Positions 8,650-14,060 of a stretch of DNA of 14,060 bases are shown piece after piece (positions within the stretch are counted from its first letter, which is position 1; every line of letters begins with the position of its first letter). The position numbers were made by a program, and so were the translations under genes. Source of the DNA: Oehlia diaphana (Eukaryota > Glomeromycota > Glomeromycetes > Glomerales > Glomeraceae); assembly GCA_003833135.1 (NCBI GenBank), contig QZLH01001155.1, forward strand, positions 8,784 to 22,843. The letters run 5' to 3'. A model generated the notes under the pieces. It made no database searches and was not told the DNA's origin. It saw only the letters and a program-made list of their open reading frames with translations.

Positions 8650-9170
8650 TTTCATCGTCTTTTTTTTTCGAGGTCTATCTTCTCTCTGCCTAGGCTTCTC
8701 TTTATTAGGTCTTCTATCTCTTAGGCCCTTTTCTTTACGTCTTCCTTTAGGTATGTGGGTTGGGAGTGTGGGATGTGGAGTGTGGGTTGTGTGTGGTTTG
8801 GGTGTGGTGTTTTTATTTTATTTTTTTTTTCGTCTTTTTTTTTAGGTCTATCATCTCTCTGTCTAGGTCTTCTCTTATTAGATTTTCTTTTAGACCACTT
8901 TTTTTTTCGTTTCGTCAACTTTTTTTTCGCTTCGTCAACTTTTTTCTTTCGTATCGTTTTCTTTCCTTTTCGTCATTTTTTTTTTCATCTTTTTTTTAGG
9001 TCTATCCTAGGTCTTTTCTTTATTAGGTCTTTTAGGCCCCTTTTCTTCACGTCTTCCTTTATGTATTTTTTCGTCATCTTTTTTTTTTAGGTTTATCTTT
9101 TCCATGTCTAGGTCCTCTCCTTATTAGATCCTCTTTTGGGCCCTTTCTTTATGTCTCTCTTTAGGTATGT
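8650..9170. repeat. Degenerate ~95-nt pyrimidine-rich tandem repeats
   Basis: Four imperfect copies begin near 8659, 8831, 8985 and 9071. Each follows the order T-run, aggtctatc, ctctgtctaggtc, ctctttattagg, cttttaggccc, ctttacgtcttcctttaggtatg, with some truncated. The plus strand is almost entirely C/T except for one G-rich patch in the first spacer. Overlapping open frames exist on both strands here, giving Lys/Arg-rich or Phe-rich peptides. They are explained by the base bias and are not reported as genes. Confidence 0.7.
8751..8810 (+). repeat. G-rich, quadruplex-capable GT tract
   Basis: GGG triplets occur at 8757-8759, 8762-8764, 8770-8772, 8784-8786 and 8800-8802, with GG pairs between them. 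The first four have loops of 2, 5 and 11 nt, which suits a relaxed G-quadruplex. Internally it repeats gtgtggg/gtgtgg units. It lies within an otherwise pyrimidine-only plus strand, so strand composition flips sharply at both edges. Confidence 0.6.
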
Positions 9171-9543
9171 TCAAAGGGATAAATTCACAGGTTAGCATTG
9201 TGTAATTTTTGATCAAAAGTCACCATTTAAAAATGACTATTTACATGGATGACTAAGATCCATCCTTACCTAGCCAATGGACAACTCTAAGGTTTTATTA
9301 ATTCTTTCTCTTAGTTTTAAACTTAAAGAAAAGGTAAACGTCTTGGAGATTATCAAATTATAAAAGTTGGGCCGAAAAGAAGTCGTCTTTATGTAATTTC
9401 TTATATATAATTAGTTGATAAAATAATTTTGATTAATAAATTAATTATACATTTCATATTCAAATAAAGCATAATATTAAACCATATTTTATTACAAAAA
9501 AATACATTTTTAAAAAAAAGTCATAAATGACTACTAATACATT
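9171..9543. other. AT-rich spacer 3' of the broken F-box gene
   Basis: No gene is seen. Small palindromes occur: atggat/atccat at about 9245-9263 and agtcat-aa-atgact at 9519-9532, the latter just beyond the stop codon of the minus-strand F-box relic. A short GC-richer patch (ttgggccgaaaagaagtcgtc, about 9367-9387) has no recognised meaning. Confidence 0.45.
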
Positions 9544-9754
9544 TCACTTGTAATAATTTTGAACTATAATATTATGTAATCTAAATTGCTTTATTTCATT
9601 TTTCATCAAAAACAAGTCATTATATTCTTTTGAAAGGAAAAATTTAGTTACAAAAGTCGATGCTAAAAAAGAACAATGATGAATATGAACAGATTCTAAA
9701 AAATTTAATTGTTCAAATACTTTATTTAAAGCAACTATATTTTTAAAGTTAATA

Positions 9755-9763
9755 TAATAAAAT
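9755..9763. repeat. Left 9-bp target-site duplication (taataaaat)
   Basis: Exact match to 10804-10812 in direct orientation, immediately outside the left TIR. A 9-bp duplication is the usual product of Mutator-like (MULE) transposases. Collapsing the two copies restores the interrupted F-box reading frame. Confidence 0.8.
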
Positions 9764-9834
9764 GAGAAAATTTATTCCTCACCCCTCCGATCACGTTTAT
9801 TCATTTTATTTTCTTTAGCAGCTAACGGCCAAAA

Positions 9835-10400
9835 TTTTTTTTTTTCTTTGGTATCAGGCGGGTTTTTTCCTTACTTTATTTTAAATTTCTTGTTTTCTTT
9901 CGTCCTCTTCTTTTTCTTATTATTTTTCATTCCTTCTTCCCTTTTCCTTGTTCTTCATCCTCCTCCTCATTATTTTTCGTTTCTTCTCTTTTTTATTATT
10001 CCTTTTAGTTCCCCTTCTCTTTTTCTTGCTTTTTTCATCCTCTTTCTTTTCTCTTATTCTTTTATTCTTTTACACTCCCCCTTTTTTTATTATTCTTATT
10101 CGTTCTTCCTTTTCCTATTCTTTTTTATTTCCCTTTCCTTTTTCGCTCTTTCTTGTTTTCCCTTTATTATTCCCTTTAGTCTCTACTTTTTTTGTCTCTC
10201 TCTCATTCTGTTATTTTCATTTTCATCTATTTTTTTTCATCATTTTTCGTTCCCTATTTTCATCATTTTTTTGTCCTTTATTATCTTTTTTTTCACTTAT
10301 CTTTATCTCACATCGTTTTCATTATCTTTCATTTTGTTCATCACCTTTTCATCTTTTATCATTTTGTTCATTACATTTCATCTCTTATGTTCTTTTCATT
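9835..10400 (+). repeat. Pyrimidine-only cargo of the inserted element
   Basis: About 570 bp in which the plus strand is overwhelmingly T and C, with only scattered A and G. Patterns such as ttctttt, cctttt, tcatc and attatt recur without a fixed period. Because every stop codon needs purines, frames stay open by chance: one of 195 codons runs 9848-10435 and encodes Phe/Leu/Ser almost exclusively. No domain is recognisable and no gene is called. Mirror-like homopyrimidine runs could form triplex DNA. Confidence 0.65.
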
Positions 10401-10757
10401 ACCTAGTTTGTTTGTTGTTATTGTATATTTCTTGACCCGGAAGTAAACCTGTCTGTTAGGTGATCATGCTTTTCTGATATTTTACTCGTATGTAGCGTTC
10501 TTGTCTTTGGCTTGTTTTGTTATATATTTAGTAAATAAATAAATATCAATTACTTCTTTACTATAAAAAAAATGTGTGAGATCGGTATTTCTTAAAATAC
10601 TTATGAAATAAAGTCTGTTGTTAAAAACCTACAACTGATTGTAAAATAAATAATTTATTTATGAAATAAAAGAAAAGAAAAAAGCTTGCTTTTGATCGTT
10701 CACTAAGTTTTTTTTTTTTTCTAATCAAAAACATACCGTGTAGTGTTAATTACATTT
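10401..10757. other. Mixed-composition right half of the inserted element
   Basis: This part has more balanced bases than the tract to its left (cttgacccggaagtaaacc near 10432 onward). Neither strand holds a credible open frame. It includes a run of taaa units (about 10530-10545) and an A-rich stretch near 10670 that mirrors the pyrimidine tract. No recognised RNA or protein feature was found. Confidence 0.45.
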
Positions 10758-10803
10758 AGGGGTGAGGAATAGCATTACTCAGGGAAGAGGTATAACTTTA
10801 CCC

Positions 10804-10812
10804 TAATAAAAT
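10804..10812. repeat. Right 9-bp target-site duplication (taataaaat)
   Basis: Direct copy of 9755-9763, immediately after the right TIR ends in ttaccc at 10803. In the minus-strand F-box frame it encodes the end of IIFY, which is why one copy must be removed to read through. Confidence 0.8.
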
Positions 10813-11387
10813 ATAATGGTTCTTAAAGTATTTATACAATTAGGAATTATATAAGGGAAGGCTATCAAAATTAAAAGAAATGTTTTCGAGATTTTTTTGT
10901 ATTCTATTATATAACTTAAACTTTCTTCAAGATTTTGATAACGATTTATAAATTGGAAATTAATTGAAGAAATTGAATCAAATTTAAGATAAAGATTTTT
11001 GATATTACAAATAAAATTTTTTGAAAAAATAAATTCAGAAACAGTAATATCATGATAATGACGTTCATATGAAAATCAAGTGTATGTAATTTTGCCTCAT
11101 GTTAATGAATATTGTAATTAATGACCTATAGAAAAATTCTTTTTTTGTATCGGTTTTAACTGCTGCAACCCACTTTACTAGAATTAATAATTCTAAATGT
11201 TTTATCATCATTTAAATATTCAATATAAAGGTTGTTTCAATGAAAATGGATCTTCCCATAAAAATGGAATTGTTAAACGACCAAAGACTATTACAATGTG
11301 ACGATTGTTGACGGGTAGACGTCTCTAGGACATTTTAAATAAAGTTTATATTCAAGATAAAAACTAATAATATAATATTTCGGGCAT

Positions 11388-12020
11388 AGTATCTAATATT
11401 TCGTACATTCCATAGTGAATAGTGTAAGGGAAAAAGCGAAAAAGAAAAGGGAAATTTACAATTCTTTTTAAAAATTACGCCGAAAGTGGTTTATTTATAC
11501 TAGACGTATTTGTGTAATCACTTGATCAAATTAGTGGTTTATCAGCATAAATTTAGCCGATATAAATCACCTGCGGCAATAAATGATTTGAAGATCCGCG
11601 GTTAGAAATTTAAGTAACTTGCCGTTCTTTTCATATGATTTCACATGTTAAAAGTATTAAAATTGCCAAATCGTGAGTTCCACGTCTTTTCTTATTTATA
11701 ATTTTTTTTTTTTTCTTTTTTTACATTTTATCTTCCATTATAAATTATATTTTTGATTATTGATAACATGGTTATTATAAATCACGTATGGCTTGACTTT
11801 CTATTATTAATATATTGTTCACTTCTATTATTGTATCCCCAAATGGAATAATACCCATTTCTATTTCTTCCTTTTTCTTCACGAACATTATAAATTTTCT
11901 AAATCTTCATATTTTTGATACGTCAAGCCGTATGAACCTACGCCAATGACCTAACACAATATGGCGCAACTTAAGGTATGTCACTAATCAAAAGTATGGC
12001 AGTAATAGGCTGAGACCATA
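11388..12020. other. AT-rich spacer with one inverted repeat
   Basis: No gene is supported. Direct copies of agtggttta occur near 11485 and 11534. An inverted pair is seen at gtatggcttgac 11786-11797 / gtcaagccgtat 11922-11933 (10 of 12 matching). A T-run lies at about 11702-11722. The stretch ends where GC content rises toward the promoter-like segment. Confidence 0.45.
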
Positions 12021-12400
12021 GTTCTATCCAATCAGATATTCCAAAGTTTCTTCATTCGCATCCAATCCGATCTTCCAAGAATTACGTGATATGTTGCGTT
12101 CCTGAAACCGGGGTAAATTTTGTTGCCGACCATTTCAAATCACCTCATTTCCCATTAATTTCATTCGTTCCTCAAAAAGCTAAAATTTCCTATTTGTATT
12201 CCCGATTGCTAAGCTTTGTGCTGCGCCAACCGAAAAACTAATCGAAAGGGTATTTCCCGTGTCTCTGTTATGCTTCCCTTTATTTTTATTTCTTACTAAA
12301 TATATATATATATTTGATATTATATTTAGGGAACTACTGGGTCTTCGATCACGTGACAGTTTTAATATTTTGATTGGCCAGATTGGCCACATGATCGCGT
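12021..12400. promoter_or_regulatory. Promoter-like cluster of CCAAT and CACGTG motifs
   Basis: Relatively GC-rich for the window. Forward CCAAT boxes lie at 12028-12035 (ccaatcag) and 12062-12069 (ccaatccg). A palindromic E-box tcacgtga lies at 12349-12356. Reverse CCAAT cores are carried by an exact tandem repeat of gattggcca at 12372-12380 and 12381-12389. In fungi, CCAAT is bound by the Hap complex and CACGTG by bHLH factors. Motifs in both orientations would suit a bidirectional promoter, but no protein gene is convincing on either side. Confidence 0.4.
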
Positions 12401-12681
12401 CATTTCAGTATAGGTCTCAAGGTATTTTCTTTTCTTTTATTTTTATTTCTAACTTACATTCTGCTTACACTTTGTTTCTTACTAACTCTATTTCATTATT
12501 TATTCCTTCCGGTACTGCGATTAAGGTTCAGTTGTTTTTCACACTCATTTATTTATTTATTTATTCATTTTTTTTTTATAGATATTTTAGTTCTTTCGGT
12601 TCTACAATTAATAAAGGTATGGTTTTTTTTTTATTTTTATATTTATTTTTTTTTTATTTCGTTATTTCGTTTCTTACTAAC
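12250..12681 (+). other. Three repeats with intron-like donor and branch motifs
   Basis: Donor-like gtat follows aag/agg at 12250, 12422 and 12617. Each is followed 44, 58 and 58 nt later by ttactaa (tactaa at 12294, tactaac at 12480 and 12675), the yeast-type branch-point consensus. After the first, an acceptor-like tttag ends at 12329, giving a plausible 80-nt intron and a following 92-nt exon (12330-12421). The segment may be a spliced non-coding transcript or merely a degenerate ~190-nt tandem repeat. No protein product is recognised. Confidence 0.35.
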
Positions 12682-12905
12682 TTTATTTTTTTTTTTACTT
12701 TATGGTTTATTTTTTACTTGGTTTCCTATCATTTCCCAACCTCATATCATGATCATTTTGTTCATTATTTTATTTTTTGCATTACTTCTCATTATTCCAT
12801 CCTTTCGCCTCCCATTATTTTTTATTACATCTTTTCATTTTCCATTACCTCCGTTACTTCCCATCATTTCTTTTTGTCTCATCACTCCTTATATTTGCAA
12901 ATAAA
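12640..12905 (+). repeat. Third pyrimidine-rich tract
   Basis: The plus strand is dominated by T and C with recurring cattactt, ttcattatt and catcattt units. It shares the exact 16-mer atcattttgttcatta (12752-12767) with the tract inside the inserted element (10358-10373), so the two may be related. A 218-codon open frame (12259-12915) crosses it, but the peptide is Phe/Ser/Leu/Ile-rich low-complexity sequence with no domain, so it is not called as a gene. Confidence 0.5.
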
Positions 12906-13729
12906 ATTTCATTAAATAAGATAACTTTGAATAAATATGTTTGCAAAAATTTTTTTTAAAATCAGCCATCAGCCAATTAAATAAAGTTACTAATTTACTC
13001 CATATATTGTATCATGTGACATATTTGAAAAAACCCACAGCGATGACGATGGCTTATGTCCGTCAGAATAAGGTCTAAAGCTATACACATTTTCATTTAT
13101 TAGTTATGTATCATGATGATGTAAAAAATATATGCATAAATCTATTCATTTAATTATAATCTTGAAAATGTATTTAAAAGTATTTGAAATGAAATTACGT
13201 TAAAATAAATTATCAAATCATATACAGATTATTCACTATTTGCTAATGCTTAAGAATTAAGAGTTATTGAAACGATCATATGATGAACTATCTTGAAATT
13301 GTCTCAATGCGATGTCATTAATCAAAATAGCGATAAATTCAGCTAGAAAATTTGCAATAAAATAATAAAAAGGGACAAGTAATGAAAAGTCACGAAACGA
13401 ATTATAAACCGATTTATTTTATGAGATTTAGCTTATCTAAACTTTAATTTGAGTATTTTTATTTGATATTTCACAGCTAATTTACTGGTTATATAAACTA
13501 CACAATACATAATGCATCATAATAAGTATCAACTGCATTATCTATAAGAAGTAACCGTTATTTTGATGATAGATAAAATAATTTTAACTACAAAGACAGT
13601 TGTTTCAGTTATAAAAGATCAAATAAGAAATAATTATATTATTTATTATGTATTGATATATAATGTTATATTTAACACGCAATTTTCATAATGAAGTAAT
13701 CAATGATATTTTATTGTAATAAATATAGT
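12906..13729. other. AT-rich non-genic stretch
   Basis: No gene or RNA is seen on either strand. A tandem atcagcc pair occurs at 12961-12974, and a short GC-richer patch lies at 13034-13066 (cccacagcgatgacgatgg and following). The rest is AT-rich with frequent stops. Confidence 0.5.
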
Positions 13730-13761
13730 CAGACCTCGATATTTCGATATTCGATATATCG
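13730..13761 (+). mobile_element. Possible pogo/Tc1-type transposon terminus
   Basis: After a TA dinucleotide (13726-13727) the sequence reads gtcagacctcgatatttcg, followed by two more cgatat-type units. It begins with CAG and repeats the [t]cgatat motif, which recalls pogo/Tigger/CENP-B-like termini of the form CAGnnnnACCTCGnTATA. The opposite end is not found in the window, so the element would run past 14060 or be truncated. This is based on resemblance only. Confidence 0.3.
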
Positions 13762-14021
13762 TTATACATTAATATAATGATAAAAATTTCACTTTTCCAC
13801 TACATGAGAGAACATATAAAAATCGGTATAATTTGATATAATTTGGTATGACGATATTTTTCAACGTTGATTAAATTACAAATTTACAATGTATCATCTA
13901 GTCATTTTTTATAAATAGTAATTATACTATTAGATAAATATTTTTGTTATACTATGTATTTGTTTTATACAGGTGCAAATCGCTGCGAAAGTACGTTTAT
14001 ATTTTCATGGTGGTTTTTAAT

Positions 14022-14059
<38 letters not shown>

Positions 14060-14060
14060 T
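13762..14060. other. AT-rich end ending in a T26-A11 tract
   Basis: Related motifs recur just inside the putative transposon end (cggtataatttgatataatttgg, about 13823-13845). A short mixed segment (caggtgcaaatcgctgcg, about 13970-13987) has an acceptor-like tatacag before it. The window closes with 26 T followed by 11 A (14023-14059). Confidence 0.4.

Larger units (their letters stand above)
9764..10803. mobile_element. 1,040-bp non-autonomous Mutator-like element
   Basis: The left end 9764-9786 and the reverse complement of the right end 10781-10803 match at 17 of 23 positions (pattern g.g.aaa.ttat.cctc..ccct). A second, perfect 14-bp inverted pair also exists: tattcctcacccct at 9773-9786 and its complement at 10758-10771. 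The element is bounded by the exact 9-bp direct repeat taataaaat. The interior holds a pyrimidine-only tract (about 9835-10400), then 400 bp of mixed sequence with no transposase motif. It inserted into an F-box gene. The 9-bp duplication suggests mobilisation by a MULE transposase elsewhere in the genome. The family is inferred from duplication length only. Confidence 0.75.
9544..11387 (-). pseudogene. F-box/LRR gene broken by a transposon
   Basis: Read on the minus strand, a candidate ATG at 11387 (MPEILYY) is followed by in-frame stops. F-box family landmarks come next: RLTIPFLWEDPFSLKQ (WEDP at 11258-11247), YIEYLNDDKT after a frameshift (about 11228-11199), KWVAAVKTDTKKEF and YRSLITIFI (about 11175-11104), ITVSEFIFSKNFICNIKNLY (about 11055-11000), and NLENISFNFDSLPLY (about 10890-10848). 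Coding resumes as NTLRTII up to 10804. A 1,040-bp element plus one target copy intervenes. The frame continues as YYINFKNIVALNKVFEQL, NFLESVHIHHCSFL and on to TGA at 9544, with no stops after the insertion. Several frameshifts and nonsense codons precede it, so the gene is dead. It is a distant paralogue of the intact F-box gene at 5838. The extreme N-terminal F-box helix is poorly preserved. Confidence 0.75.

Noticed and set aside
8721..9090. Overlapping open frames of 65-111 codons on both strands
   Set aside because: They encode Lys/Arg-rich or Phe-rich simple peptides dictated by the pyrimidine-rich tandem repeat. Overlap on both strands and lack of domains argue against genes.
9848..10446. 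Three overlapping frames of 84-195 codons inside the inserted element
   Set aside because: Pyrimidine-rich DNA lacks stop codons by composition. The peptides are almost only Phe, Leu, Ser, Ile and Tyr, and all three frames are open together.
12180..12392. 70-codon minus-strand frame starting in the CCAAT repeat
   Set aside because: The start lies within the tandem gattggcca motif, no family resemblance is seen, and it crosses an (AT)n run. A coding role cannot be supported.
12259..12959. 218- and 60-codon plus-strand frames
   Set aside because: Open because of T-rich composition; the peptide is hydrophobic low complexity without a domain. A multi-pass membrane protein was considered but there is no regular helix/loop pattern.
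12112..13001. Possible TIR pair ggggtaaatt / aatttactcc around the third pyrimidine tract
   Set aside because: Only about 9 of 10 bases match and no flanking duplication is present, so it is indistinguishable from chance in AT-rich DNA.
1..14060. CRISPR array, rRNA, intact tRNA or telomeric repeats
   Set aside because: No regularly spaced direct repeats, no recognisable rRNA segments, no complete cloverleaf and no TTAGGG arrays were found by eye.

Overview
The window reads as nuclear DNA of an arbuscular mycorrhizal fungus (Glomeromycotina), most likely Rhizophagus irregularis or a close relative. The evidence is a very AT-rich background, one intronless F-box/LRR-type gene, and decayed copies of two gene families hugely expanded in these fungi: F-box proteins, and the tyrosine-kinase-like proteins that carry a CNECKQ knuckle and a WTSGN-like motif before the kinase fold. 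The assignment rests on family recognition by eye, not on a search.

Layout. 1-2690 is AT-rich and non-genic, with a 207-bp terminal-inverted-repeat (TIR) palindrome at 451-657 and a small GC-rich island at 2191-2214. 2693-4167 (+) is a protein kinase pseudogene with more than ten in-frame stops, several frameshifts, a lost activation loop and a 110-bp TIR insertion. 5838-7223 (+) is the only convincing intact gene, a 461-residue F-box protein. 7224-8590 holds a tRNA-like remnant and a lone copy of the TIR found at 451. 8650-9170 is a pyrimidine-strand minisatellite interrupted by a G-rich, quadruplex-capable patch. 9544-11387 (-) is a second F-box gene, now broken. 11388-12030 is featureless apart from one inverted repeat. 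12028-12400 is richer in GC and carries CCAAT and CACGTG motifs. It is followed by repeated intron-like signals and another pyrimidine tract to about 12900. The last kilobase is AT-rich, with a possible pogo-like transposon end at 13730.

The best find is the insertion in the broken F-box gene. A 1,040-bp segment (9764-10803) has imperfect 23-bp TIRs (17/23) and is bounded by an exact 9-bp direct repeat, taataaaat. Removing the segment and one repeat copy rejoins the reading frame through the junction as ...NTLRTIIFYYINFKNIV..., which is what the family should read there. This marks a real transposition event by a Mutator-like (9-bp target duplication) non-autonomous element. Its cargo is about 570 bp of almost pure pyrimidine on one strand, with no credible protein.

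The genes do not form a pathway or operon. The window is a dynamic accessory region in which members of two expanded families are born, broken by small transposons and decaying. Several long open frames in the pyrimidine tracts come from composition (few purines means few stop codons) and are not reported as genes.
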